Of a stretch of DNA of 38,377 nt, positions 1 through 8,428 are shown one piece after another. Every line of letters starts with the position of its first letter. Position 1 is the first letter of the stretch. Below the pieces are notes generated by a model. That model saw only the letters and a program-made list of their open reading frames with translations, was not told the DNA's origin and searched no databases. The translations under genes were made by a program, and so were the position numbers. Source of the stretch: JBGLNL01 sp046484125 (GTDB taxonomy: Bacteria; Chloroflexota; Dehalococcoidia; SZUA-161; SpSt-899); the NCBI GenBank assembly GCA_046484125.1, contig JAWOBX010000102.1, forward strand, positions 1 through 38,377, given 5' to 3'.

Positions 1-160
1 AGCATGTGGCATTTCCAGGATGCGGGCTGCCCCGGAGAATGCATACTTGCCCGGACTTGCCCCCGGATGATGGCGCGCCATTTGAGGCAGGATACGGAAA
101 AGTTGGAACAGAGGAATTTGAGAAAAGCGAAATATCGAGTTCACCAAAATACGAAAAGAG

Positions 161-220
161 ACTATTTTTGAGGTCTATGGGATGATAATGACTATTTTTG
201 AGGTCTATGGGATGATAATG
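161..220. repeat. Perfect 30-bp tandem duplication
   Basis: Positions 161-190 and 191-220 are identical over 30 bases. The second copy ends with the ATG of the GIY-YIG gene, so the duplication covers that gene's 5' untranslated region and start. The first copy therefore carries a decoy ATG. It looks like a recent slippage duplication. A duplicated regulatory site is possible, but nothing shows it. Confidence 0.95.
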
Positions 221-496
221 AATAAGTATTACGTTTATATAATGACAAACGGTTCAGGTACCCTTTACACCGGGGTAACCAATAATCTTGAAAGACGTGT
301 ATACGAACACAGGAACAAGTTGATTGGCGGATTTACCAAGAAATACAACATTACAAAACTGCTTTATTTTGAAGAAGTAGGTGACGTAAAGGCTGCAATT
401 GAACGCGAGAAACAGATCAAGGGTTGGGTCCGGGAGAAAAAGGTTGCGTTAATTGAATCCATGAATCCTTATTGGAGAGACGTGATGGAGGAGTAG
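218..496 (+). CDS. GIY-YIG nuclease-domain small protein
   Basis: This 92-residue protein is a single GIY-YIG domain, the usual length for the stand-alone YhbQ-like group. The YVYI stretch near residue 5 and the YTGVT stretch near residue 19 form the two halves of the GIY-YIG signature, followed by NLERRVYEH, with the catalytic-type Arg and His, and by a later IEREKQIKGW helix. Such proteins are presumed DNA endonucleases linked to repair or mobile DNA, but most have no known role. The ATG at 218 was chosen because it gives the standard family N-terminus (MNKYYVYIM); an upstream in-frame ATG at 182 exists only because of the 30-bp duplication. The gene is followed by inverted-repeat elements and appears unrelated to the metabolic genes downstream. 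Confidence 0.85.
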   Translation: MNKYYVYIMTNGSGTLYTGVTNNLERRVYEHRNKLIGGFTKKYNITKLLYFEEVGDVKAAIEREKQIKGWVREKKVALIESMNPYWRDVMEE

Positions 497-503
497 AAAG
501 GTG

Positions 504-614
504 GCATTCTGAGGGAACGTTAGTGACCGAAGAATCTGAATGTTTGTGGGATGGAGTGAATATTCGGGGACTGGTGCTGGAAGGCTGGGAGATTCTTCGC
601 TTCGCTCAGAATGA
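504..614. repeat. Inverted-repeat element, copy 1
   Basis: A non-coding unit of about 110 bp begins with CATTCTGAGGGA and ends with a near-complement, CGCTCAGAATGAC. Inner arms CGAAGAATCT and AGATTCTTCG extend the inverted repeat, so the unit could fold into a long hairpin or be a miniature inverted-repeat element. A diverged second copy follows at 650. There is no open reading frame of note inside. Confidence 0.75.
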
Positions 615-649
615 CATGTTGAGTGATCATCAGTAACAGGTACAAGTGT

Positions 650-760
650 CATTCTGAGGGAGCGGAGCGGCCGAAGAATCTAAATGCTTGGGAAATAGAG
701 TGTAAGTCCAGGGATTGGTGCTGAGAGGCTGGGAGATTCTTCGCTTTGTTCGCAGTGACA
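650..760. repeat. Inverted-repeat element, copy 2
   Basis: This is the second, diverged copy of the 504-614 unit, in the same orientation, starting about 146 bp after the first. The left arm (CATTCTGAGGGAGCGG, then CGAAGAATCT) and right arm (AGATTCTTCGC, then CAGTGACA) are recognisable, and the centre shares GGATTGGTGCTG-like sequence with copy 1. Copies 1 and 2 fill most of the 313-base gap between the GIY-YIG gene and the lipoprotein gene. I see nothing else in that gap. Confidence 0.7.
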
Positions 761-809
761 GACATGAAGCGTTCACCAGTTACATATTCGGCCGAAAGTA
801 GGAAAAATC

Positions 810-1985
810 ATGAAAAGGATACAATACACAACCTGCGTGTTCCTTGCCGCGATCCTGCTCTTTGGTTTGACGGGCTGCGGCACTGAGGAAGATGGGGATA
901 ACACACCTCCTGAGTTTGGCGGACTGGTTTCGGTTTCCGTGGAAGAAGAGGCTTATAATCTTTCATGGGACGCCGCTGCTGACGATACCTGTGAACCTTC
1001 GGAGATCACTTACAACGTCTTCGCGGCCGAAAAACCGGGAATCGAGAACTACGATTTCTCCGCACCGCACAGCTCTGTGGCAGGATCCACTTCCATTACC
1101 GTTCAGGATCTGGAACCGGCGGAGCGCCATTATTTTATCGTCCGGGCATGTTGTGATGAGTCCGGCCTTTGCGGCGATTCGACTATTGAGCAGGCATGGC
1201 GTCCGGTGGGGCTCGAAGGAGCGCCGAATTGCAGAGATATTGGAGGTTATATAAACGCCGAGGGGGAACAGGTTAAATGGGGCAACTACTACCGCTCCAA
1301 TAAACTTACGGATCTAACCGATGAAGACCTGGCTAAGGTAGAGGCTCTCGGTTTGAACCGGGTAATCGATCAACGGCAACCGCGGGAAATCGAAGCAGAC
1401 GGGTACGACGCCATCTATGAGGGAAACGAGGATATTTACGATCTGATTCCTTTTAATCCAGGTGATCCGTATCTTCTTTCGGTCGAATTGCCGAACCAAT
1501 TGGGCGCGGAACTGATGTGGGATGTACGGAAGGTGGATTTTGACAATTGGTATGTAAACGTGCTGGAAGAGAATGAGGACGAGATCGGGCAGGTTTTCCA
1601 GCGCCTGGCCGACCCTTCGCAGTATCCGGTTCTAGTGCATTGTACCCAGGGAAAGGACCGGGCCGGTGTTGTCAGCGCACTGGTACTTCTTTTGCTGGAT
1701 GTGTCAGAGGATAAAGTCTTACAGGATTACATGATTACCTGTGAACTGACGGATATTGAGTATCAGCTCGCTCGGCTGGAGATGGGCTTGCAGGTACTTT
1801 CAGATATCGTTCCGGAGGGAGTCACCGGCGAGGACTGGCGGCCGATGTTGGGTTGTCCTGAAGATACGATGAGAAATCTTCTCAACCACATTGAGGAAAC
1901 ATATGGCGGGGTTGCAGGGTTCCTTGATTCGGTGGGGGTTACGGCCCAACAGCAGGAAACGATCCGGGAGCATATGCTGTATTAA
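810..1985 (+). CDS. Lipoprotein with FN3-like and tyrosine-phosphatase domains
   Basis: This 391-residue protein begins with a lipoprotein signal peptide: basic N-terminus, hydrophobic stretch and lipobox LTGC with Cys23. It should be lipid-anchored outside the cytoplasmic membrane. Residues about 33-125 resemble a fibronectin type III domain. Residues about 135-390 are a protein-tyrosine/serine phosphatase of the Y_phosphatase3 type, with NCRDIGGY near residue 140 and the active-site loop HCTQGKDRAG containing the CX5R motif (Cys278, Arg284). Members of this family dephosphorylate phosphotyrosine or phosphoinositide-like substrates; the substrate here cannot be read. The nearby zinc dehydrogenase starts 33 bp downstream, so the two could be co-transcribed, but there is no functional link to the pathway genes. 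The start follows a GTAGGAAAA stretch. Confidence 0.85.
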   Translation: MKRIQYTTCVFLAAILLFGLTGCGTEEDGDNTPPEFGGLVSVSVEEEAYNLSWDAAADDTCEPSEITYNVFAAEKPGIENYDFSAPHSSVAGSTSITVQDLEPAERHYFIVRACCDESGLCGDSTIEQAWRPVGLEGAPNCRDIGGYINAEGEQVKWGNYYRSNKLTDLTDEDLAKVEALGLNRVIDQRQPREIEADGYDAIYEGNEDIYDLIPFNPGDPYLLSVELPNQLGAELMWDVRKVDFDNWYVNVLEENEDEIGQVFQRLADPSQYPVLVHCTQGKDRAGVVSALVLLLLDVSEDKVLQDYMITCELTDIEYQLARLEMGLQVLSDIVPEGVTGEDWRPMLGCPEDTMRNLLNHIEETYGGVAGFLDSVGVTAQQQETIREHMLY

Positions 1986-2018
1986 TAATCTTGGCTATAA
2001 CAAGTAGCAGGAGGCTAA

Positions 2019-3125
2019 ATGACTGAAAAAGGCAAAGCCGCGGTATACAGGGCCACGGGCCGACCGTTCGAGATAGTTGAATTCCCGGTGACCGACCCCG
2101 AGCCGGGCGCGGTACTGGTGAAGGTCAGCATGGCAACTATTTGCGGGTCTGATCTGCACATGTGGCGCGGGGATATCGACTTAACACTTCTGGGAGCTCC
2201 CCTTCCGGCTATCATCGGCCATGAGATGACGGGCCGGATTGCGGCGCTGGGTCAAGGAGTGACGACAGACTCGGCTGGCCAGCCTGTCGCGGAGGGCGAC
2301 CGCGTTGTTTACCGTTATTTCATACCCTGCGGGTGCTGTCCGGCGTGCCTAAGGGGGGATGACGCCATGTGTTCATCCAACTTGATGTACATGGTTTCGT
2401 GCGAACCTCCGCCACACTTTCTGGGGGCCTATGCCGAGTACTACTATATTCGCCCGAAGCAGACGTTCATCAAAGTCCCTGATGACCTTACAGACGGCAT
2501 GGTTGCGCCGGTCAACTGCGCGCTATCCGAGGTCATCTATGGACTTGAACAGGTGAAGGTTAATTTGGGGGAAACAGTGGTCATTCAGGGGGCGGGTGGC
2601 CTGGGTATATACGCCACCGCCGTTGCCAGGGATATGGGTGCCGGTAAAGTGATCGTTGTCGATGGGATCGAAGAGAGGCTGAAACTGGCGAGGGATTTCG
2701 GGGCGGATGAGGTGGTTGACATGAGGGAGTTTAAAACTCCTGACGAGCGTGTAATGCGTGTGCTGGAGCTGACCGGTTTTAAAGGAGCGGACGTGGTCGC
2801 TGAGCTGGTAGGCTTTCCAAAGGTGGTGCCGGAAGGCATCAGTATGCTGGGGAGCGGCGGTCGCTACCTGGAGATCGGTAATATCAGTCCGGGAAAGACG
2901 GTCGAGATCGATCCGGCCCAGCTTGTCATGGGCTCCAAAACCATATACGGAGTAGTCAGTTATTCGGCTGATACTCTGAAGAAGTCGATAGATTTCCTGA
3001 GCCGGGCCAAAAACAGGTACCCGTTCGACAAGCTTCTCTCTCATACTTACCCGCTTGAGGAGATAAATAAGGCATTTGAAGAGCAGGATAAAGGGCTGGC
3101 TTCACGAACCGCCATAATCCCATAA
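2019..3125 (+). CDS. Zinc-dependent alcohol dehydrogenase (MDR family)
   Basis: This 368-residue medium-chain dehydrogenase interconverts an alcohol and an aldehyde or ketone with NAD(P). The catalytic zinc ligands are visible as Cys42 in ICGSDLH and His68-Glu69 in IGHEM. The structural zinc lobe is the cysteine cluster 104-118 (Cys104, 106, 107, 110 and 118). The Rossmann glycine motif QGAGGLG is near residue 190, followed by an acidic residue after the second strand (VVDG), which favours NAD. A clear AGGAGG precedes the ATG. It sits just upstream of the ketone carboxylase genes, so oxidation of a secondary alcohol to a ketone is a reasonable inference. It shares only family-level similarity with the second dehydrogenase at 8429. 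Confidence 0.88.
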   Translation: MTEKGKAAVYRATGRPFEIVEFPVTDPEPGAVLVKVSMATICGSDLHMWRGDIDLTLLGAPLPAIIGHEMTGRIAALGQGVTTDSAGQPVAEGDRVVYRYFIPCGCCPACLRGDDAMCSSNLMYMVSCEPPPHFLGAYAEYYYIRPKQTFIKVPDDLTDGMVAPVNCALSEVIYGLEQVKVNLGETVVIQGAGGLGIYATAVARDMGAGKVIVVDGIEERLKLARDFGADEVVDMREFKTPDERVMRVLELTGFKGADVVAELVGFPKVVPEGISMLGSGGRYLEIGNISPGKTVEIDPAQLVMGSKTIYGVVSYSADTLKKSIDFLSRAKNRYPFDKLLSHTYPLEEINKAFEEQDKGLASRTAIIP

Positions 3126-3270
3126 GGTGAAGAGAGGTTATGGCTGATAACCCATTTTTTCCGGGGAGTGGAGACAGTACCTGAGAGGGTGACGATACGC
3201 ACCCGCTTCAATCACTGGTTTTTTGGGTTAAAGGCGCCTGGTGATATCCGGTATAACTGAAAATCGGGCG

Positions 3271-3282
3271 CTCAGGCCTGAG
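3271..3282. promoter_or_regulatory. 12-bp perfect palindrome upstream of the carboxylase genes
   Basis: CTCAGGCCTGAG is a perfect palindrome about 53 bp before the start of the beta-subunit gene, in the 210-bp gap that separates the carboxylase genes from the dehydrogenase. The position would suit an operator. The rest of the gap holds no gene, and I see no convincing promoter boxes. A chance palindrome cannot be excluded. Confidence 0.25.
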
Positions 3283-3335
3283 TAATTAAAAGGGTTGATC
3301 AGAGGTTTCCTTGATTAACGCTACGAGGAGATAAG

Positions 3336-5486
3336 ATGGCGAACCAAAACCGAATTCAGATACTGGCCAGTGATGCCGGTGGTACCATGACTGATATGAT
3401 GGTGGTCGATACGGAGGGCAACTTCACAATCGGAAAGGCGGCGACCACTCCCGGAGATCAATCTGAGGGATTCTGGGAATCGATGGTCGACGCGTTTGAT
3501 TACTGGGGAATCGATTTTGAAAAGGAGTACGGCAAAATACTTCCGGGAGTTGAGGCCGCTGTTTACAGTGGTACCGCCATGCTGAACGCCCTCATAACCG
3601 CGACCGGTCGCAAAGTAGGGGTGATTACCCAGCTTGGTGACGAGGATGTCTTCCTTCATGAGCGAAGCGCGCAGAACTGGAAGGGGTATTCCTACCAGGA
3701 TATTCTCCATCACGTGGTACATCACCATAACAAACCGTTCGTGCCCCGGAGGCTGGTAAAAGGGGTGGAGGGGCGAATAGACATGTTTACTATGGAGGCC
3801 ATACCGCTTTATGAGGACATGGCCAGAAAGGCTGTCGAGGAATTGCTTGATGAGGAAGTCGATGCCATTGCCGTCTCATTGTGGAATTCCTTTTTAAATC
3901 CAGCGCATGAGCTGAAGGTTGCGGAGATAGCAGACGAGGTAATGATGAAAAGGGGAGTGCAGGTTAAGATTTATCTCTCTCACCAGTTATGTCCCATTAT
4001 GAGGGAAGTAGGGCGTCTTAATGCCGTGGTACTTCATGGCTACGCGGCGGAGCCGGGTCGCGAGCAGTTGTTTAAGATCGAAGAGCGCCTGGCCGCCGGT
4101 GGTTATAAGTATCCGCTTCAAATAGTGCTTGCCCACGGCGGACTGACGAACATTCGCTATCCTCGCCTCTACGAGGGAACGTTTTCCGGCCCCATTGGCG
4201 GACTCATGGGAGCCAAATATCTCTCCAGCGAGATGGAAGTCCCTAACTGGGTGTGTTCCGATATGGGCGGGACCAGTTTCGATGTCGGGTTGATAATGGG
4301 CGGTCAGCCGCTGATGGAACGCGAGGTGGTGATCAATCGTCGCATATACAATATTCCCACTTTGCAGATGGATACTATCAGCGCCGGGTGCGGGCAATAT
4401 GTAACAATTGACCCGATAACAAAGCGCATCAAGATAGGCCCGGAGAGCACCGGCGCGGATCCGGGTCCGGTCTCATATGATATGGGCAATGAGACGCCGA
4501 CCGTTATGGATTGCTGCCTGATCATGGGTCTGCTGAATCCGGATAACTACCTTGGAGGCAAGAAGAAACTCAATAAGGAAAAGGCGTTAAATGCCATCAA
4601 GGAACAGTGCGCCGATGTACTGGGTGTTGATCCCTATTATCTTTCCGAGGGGGTCTACAGGCTGATCAACAGCTCCATGCGGGAACACATCCGCTCGGTA
4701 CTATACGCACGGGGTTTCTCTCCGTCTGATTATTACCTGCTCTGTTATGGTGGTGCCGGACCCATGCATCTTGCTGGATACTCTGAGGGGCTTTCCTTCA
4801 AAGGTATAGCCACCATGCCCTGGGCGGCCGGGTTTTCGTCTTTCGGTTGCGCCGCCGTCGACATCATGCACCGTTATCAGAAATCCACGGGGGTGCTCAT
4901 CCCTTACGGAGCGGACGACGACTACAAGCTGATGATGGGACAGATGATGCTCAACACCGGCTGGGAGGAGCTGGAGAATCAGGCCCGGGCCGACTTCAAG
5001 ACCGAGGGGTTGCCATGGGAGAACGCGGTTTTGCAACAGATTGCCTGGGTGCGTTACGGGGGACAGATGGAGGACCTGGAAGTGGTCTCGCCCGTTTCCC
5101 GCATTAACAGTGCCGGCGATATGGACAGGCTCACGAACGAGTATGAGGAGCTTTACGAGAAGATCTACGCGGGCGTAGCCAAATACGAACGAGCTGGTTT
5201 TCAGATAATGGAACTGGGAATTACAGTGACTTTGCCCAAGGTGAAACCCAGGCTGGTGAAATCGCCGCTTGAGGGCGTGGACCCGCCCGAAGAGGCGATA
5301 AAGGGTGAGAGGGAAGTTTACTACGGCGGGAAATGGCACCGGGCGATACTCTACGACATGGACCTGATCAGGCCAGGCAACGAGCTCGATGGTACGGCGG
5401 TGATTGAGGCGCCGGCTACCACGCTCTTCCTGCCCCCGGGTAAACATATGAGGATGGATGAATGGTCGATGATATGGCTGACATAG
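3336..5486 (+). CDS. acxA: Acetone-carboxylase-type beta subunit (HyuA family)
   Basis: This 716-residue protein of the hydantoinase A / acetone carboxylase beta family matches the usual AcxA length of about 717. It is the nucleotide-binding partner that, in characterised acetone carboxylases, activates bicarbonate and the ketone as phosphorylated intermediates at the expense of ATP. The N-terminal ASKHA-like phosphate loop DAGGTMTD is near residue 13 and the second one, DMGGTSFDVG, is near residue 309. CYGGAGPMH near residue 470 is another family hallmark. A GAGGAG site precedes the ATG. The gene is followed by alpha and gamma subunit genes in the standard beta-alpha-gamma order. The substrate could be acetone or a larger ketone. 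Acetophenone-type carboxylases share these folds but usually have more subunits. Confidence 0.85.
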   Translation: MANQNRIQILASDAGGTMTDMMVVDTEGNFTIGKAATTPGDQSEGFWESMVDAFDYWGIDFEKEYGKILPGVEAAVYSGTAMLNALITATGRKVGVITQLGDEDVFLHERSAQNWKGYSYQDILHHVVHHHNKPFVPRRLVKGVEGRIDMFTMEAIPLYEDMARKAVEELLDEEVDAIAVSLWNSFLNPAHELKVAEIADEVMMKRGVQVKIYLSHQLCPIMREVGRLNAVVLHGYAAEPGREQLFKIEERLAAGGYKYPLQIVLAHGGLTNIRYPRLYEGTFSGPIGGLMGAKYLSSEMEVPNWVCSDMGGTSFDVGLIMGGQPLMEREVVINRRIYNIPTLQMDTISAGCGQYVTIDPITKRIKIGPESTGADPGPVSYDMGNETPTVMDCCLIMGLLNPDNYLGGKKKLNKEKALNAIKEQCADVLGVDPYYLSEGVYRLINSSMREHIRSVLYARGFSPSDYYLLCYGGAGPMHLAGYSEGLSFKGIATMPWAAGFSSFGCAAVDIMHRYQKSTGVLIPYGADDDYKLMMGQMMLNTGWEELENQARADFKTEGLPWENAVLQQIAWVRYGGQMEDLEVVSPVSRINSAGDMDRLTNEYEELYEKIYAGVAKYERAGFQIMELGITVTLPKVKPRLVKSPLEGVDPPEEAIKGEREVYYGGKWHRAILYDMDLIRPGNELDGTAVIEAPATTLFLPPGKHMRMDEWSMIWLT

Positions 5487-5637
5487 AGGCTGCCTTGTAA
5501 AAGCGGGCCTTTCGCGCTGTGTGAGTTGGAGTGGATCGGGATTCCGGGCTCTTATAAAACGGGGCAGGGAATCAAAACTGGAGGGCTGGGAAAGGATTGA
5601 GAGGTATTCACGAGTTTATCGCCATCAGGAGGATATG

Positions 5638-7833
5638 ATGACTGAACAGAAAGGAATCGGAGATAAGGGCAGAACCCTCAAGCAGATTCTTGAGGAGAAC
5701 CGCAGGCTGTATGAAAAAACGGGATGCTATGCCGGTATTGTCGATCCTAACATTATCAGGGAGGATCCAATAAAGGGTGAGCTCTTCCATTCGCGGTTGA
5801 TGGCGTCGCTGATATCGGGCCGGGAGACTTGCAAAATGATCTCTGGCTCACCGTTTGTGGGTGAGGTGGCGGAACTGTGTACTGGTTTGTATACACCGGA
5901 AGGCGATAACATCATACAGTCCACCGGTATTCAGGTGCACATCAGGCTCATGGGGGATAACATCACCTGGATGGTGGAGAACAATTATGAGGAGGAGGTC
6001 GGCATAAACGATGGGGACCTGTTCCTGGCGAACGACCCCGTAATAGCGGGAATTCACGCCCCCGACCTGTACGATATCCTGCCCGTTTTCTGGGAGGGAG
6101 AGCTGGTGGCGTGGGCCTGTACCGTGATCATGGAGATGGATATAGGGGCGGTGAGCCCGGGCTGCATGCCCACCACCTCGGTAGAGCGGGGGGCGGACGG
6201 GATGAAGTTCTGCTGTGAGAAAATAGGCAGTAATGACCGCATCCGGCGGGATTTTGAACATAAAATAGAGATCGGTCTTGACCTGGCCGATCTTTTCCTG
6301 CTGGATCGAAAAGGAGCGGTCGCGGCCAACATCCGGGTGCGGGAGGAGATGAAGAATGTTATCCGGGAGTTCGGGCTTGATTACTTCAAGCAGGCCACTC
6401 GGGAATTGATAGAGGAAGAACGAAGGGCGCAGATTGCACGCCTGCGCCAGAGGACGGTTCCGGGGCGGTACCGGGATGTTGTGCCTTTCGAGATATACAT
6501 GGCCAATGTACCCGCCTCCTGGCTGCCGGCCAGGCGCGATGTGATTCGCCTGATTCCCATCCAGATGGATATATTGCCGGAGGGGCGGATAGAACTGGAT
6601 TTTGACGGGGTGGGCGAGTGGGGCTGGCATTCATTCAATCCTACTTATAAAGGGCTCTGGGGTGGCCTGTCTATATGTGTGGTGCAGACACTTTCCTACG
6701 ATGGACGTGGTAACCTCGGTTCCCTTCTTCCCTTCCACATTAAAGAGCCGCCGATTGATTCCCTGTTCAATCCGAGCCAGATCAGGAAGCTGGCTACAGC
6801 CAACCCGTGGCCTTCTATACTGGATGTCTTCAGCCTGTGGCTCGGAATGCTGGGCTCCTCTTTCTATATGAGGGGATTCAGAGAGGAGGTTTTCAACTAT
6901 GTGTCTTCATCCGGCTGGCAACTGGCCGGATACGACCAGTTTGGGAACAAGCGCCCCATGCTGGGGGGGAATACCGGAACATTCGGGGCGGGCGCTACAG
7001 GGGTTTGCGACGGGGTCGATGCCGGTGGATGGCTGGCTACTCCCGAGACTGACCTCGGTAACGCGGAGGTATTTGAGATATTCCTCCCGGTTATGTACAT
7101 GTCGCGAAGCTTGGAGCCATGGTCGGTTGGTTATGGCCGATACCGGTCGGGGCATTCCCTGCCTACCATGGAACTGGTTCATCGAATGTCTGTGGGCATA
7201 GGCAGCGGGGCCATCGGTTGCGCGCATGACAGGATTATTCCCAATATAGGTATGTTCGGAGGGTATCCCGGCGGCAAACGGAACACCTTCCTAATCCGCT
7301 ACCACGATTTCCAGGGAATGATCGATAAGCGTATCCCGCTGGTCCATAAAATCGGGGATCCACGACAGTTCCAAAAACAGAAACATGCCGAGGTATTCTA
7401 CTACGATCACATGCCACCTACGGTGGAGATACAGGAAAATGATCAACTGATTGTGGATAACGGATCCGCCGGTGGTCTGGGAGACCCGATTGAAAGGGAG
7501 CCGGAGTTACAGAAGGCGGACCTGGACAGCGGGCTGACCAATGAGGAAATCAGCCGGAAGGCATATTGCATATCCGCCAGTTACGATGATAAGGCCAGGG
7601 AATGGAAAATCGATGACAGGGAGACAAAGAAGCTGCGTGAGGCCAGGCGCAAGGAAAGGCTTTCGAGAGGGGTGCCGGTGGAGGAGTGGTGGAAACAGGC
7701 CAGAAAGCGAATGCTCGATAAGGATTTGAACGGTCTGCTTTCAGAGATGTATTCCAGCAGCATGAAGATGAGTGAGGGGTTTACCCGCGAGATGAAGGCT
7801 TTCTGGGCTCTCCCGGAGGATTACAGTCTGTGA
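5638..7833 (+). CDS. acxB: Acetone-carboxylase-type alpha subunit (HyuB family)
   Basis: This 731-residue hydantoinase B family protein is the metal-carrying, carboxylating subunit of acetone-carboxylase-like enzymes. The ATG at 5638 was chosen because AGGAGG lies 5 bp upstream; the open frame extends to 5521 without a ribosome site. In acetone carboxylase, as I recall, the metal is held by a His, an Asp three residues later and a second His 25 residues after the first. Here His140 (GIHAPD) and Asp143 are present, but the third position is Met165 (VIMEMDIG), where the wider family normally has His. The rest looks intact, including the conserved glycine-rich GGNTGTFGAGATG near residue 440 and GSAGGLGDP near the C-terminus, so it is probably a functional variant rather than a dead gene. 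The gamma subunit starts 9 bp downstream. Confidence 0.85.
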   Translation: MTEQKGIGDKGRTLKQILEENRRLYEKTGCYAGIVDPNIIREDPIKGELFHSRLMASLISGRETCKMISGSPFVGEVAELCTGLYTPEGDNIIQSTGIQVHIRLMGDNITWMVENNYEEEVGINDGDLFLANDPVIAGIHAPDLYDILPVFWEGELVAWACTVIMEMDIGAVSPGCMPTTSVERGADGMKFCCEKIGSNDRIRRDFEHKIEIGLDLADLFLLDRKGAVAANIRVREEMKNVIREFGLDYFKQATRELIEEERRAQIARLRQRTVPGRYRDVVPFEIYMANVPASWLPARRDVIRLIPIQMDILPEGRIELDFDGVGEWGWHSFNPTYKGLWGGLSICVVQTLSYDGRGNLGSLLPFHIKEPPIDSLFNPSQIRKLATANPWPSILDVFSLWLGMLGSSFYMRGFREEVFNYVSSSGWQLAGYDQFGNKRPMLGGNTGTFGAGATGVCDGVDAGGWLATPETDLGNAEVFEIFLPVMYMSRSLEPWSVGYGRYRSGHSLPTMELVHRMSVGIGSGAIGCAHDRIIPNIGMFGGYPGGKRNTFLIRYHDFQGMIDKRIPLVHKIGDPRQFQKQKHAEVFYYDHMPPTVEIQENDQLIVDNGSAGGLGDPIEREPELQKADLDSGLTNEEISRKAYCISASYDDKAREWKIDDRETKKLREARRKERLSRGVPVEEWWKQARKRMLDKDLNGLLSEMYSSSMKMSEGFTREMKAFWALPEDYSL

Positions 7834-7842
7834 GGTGAAAAG

Positions 7843-8391
7843 ATGGAGTACAGTAGAGAAGATTTGGAAGACCTTTACGGTGGCAGGCTTGGCTGGGAAC
7901 AGGTTAAGTCGATCATGAGCCAGCCCAAAGATGATGACCGGTTCGACAAGTACATAGAAATACTTCAGGAGCGGGTTCCCTGGGCTGAAAGGATTCTTCT
8001 ACCGGTAAGCGAGCACCTGTTTGTGGTAGAAAAGGGTGGGGAACGGATCGTCAAGTGCGACTGTGGACATGAGTTCGGGGATTATCGCATCAACTGGAAG
8101 TTGAACTCCCTCATCTTCGTACGGGATAACCGGGCGAAACTGGAGGAGATATACCCGGGGGTCAAATGCCCTGATCCTAACCTCTGTGAGGTGCGTGAAT
8201 ACTACTGTCCGGGTTGTGCCGCGCTGCTCAAGGTCGAGAGCGTGCCGGTTGGCTATCCCGTCATCTTCGATTTCCTCCCCGATATCGACGCCTTCTATCG
8301 GGACTGGCTGGGGAGACCACTGGAGAATGAAAAGGAAATGAAGGATATGTCATTCGATCTCATTCGCCAATGGTGCGAAAATCCGGATTGA
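7843..8391 (+). CDS. acxC: Acetone-carboxylase gamma subunit
   Basis: This 182-residue protein closely recalls acetone carboxylase gamma subunits (about 168 residues). These small zinc-binding proteins bridge the alpha and beta subunits of the heterohexamer. Visible hallmarks are CDCGHEFGDYR near residue 72, the REYYCPGC pair ending at Cys125, and the C-terminal VIFDFLPDIDAFYRDWLGRP stretch. Cys72, Cys74, Cys122 and Cys125 are plausible zinc ligands, with Cys109 and Cys115 as extras. Its presence separates this locus from plain hydantoinase/oxoprolinase gene pairs, which lack a gamma subunit, and is the strongest argument for a ketone carboxylase. GAGGTGA lies just before the ATG, and the spacing from the alpha gene indicates one transcript. 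Confidence 0.88.
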   Translation: MEYSREDLEDLYGGRLGWEQVKSIMSQPKDDDRFDKYIEILQERVPWAERILLPVSEHLFVVEKGGERIVKCDCGHEFGDYRINWKLNSLIFVRDNRAKLEEIYPGVKCPDPNLCEVREYYCPGCAALLKVESVPVGYPVIFDFLPDIDAFYRDWLGRPLENEKEMKDMSFDLIRQWCENPD

Positions 8392-8428
8392 ACCAGCGTG
8401 AATTCACTGGCCAAATGGAACGTAGGCT

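Noticed and set aside
504..760. CRISPR array or full insertion sequence
   Set aside because: There are only two diverged units with inverted ends, no regular spacers and no transposase frame.
5521..5637. Upstream extension of the carboxylase alpha subunit by 39 codons
   Set aside because: There is no ribosome site at the GTG, whereas AGGAGG sits before the ATG at 5638. The extra residues do not look like the family N-terminus.
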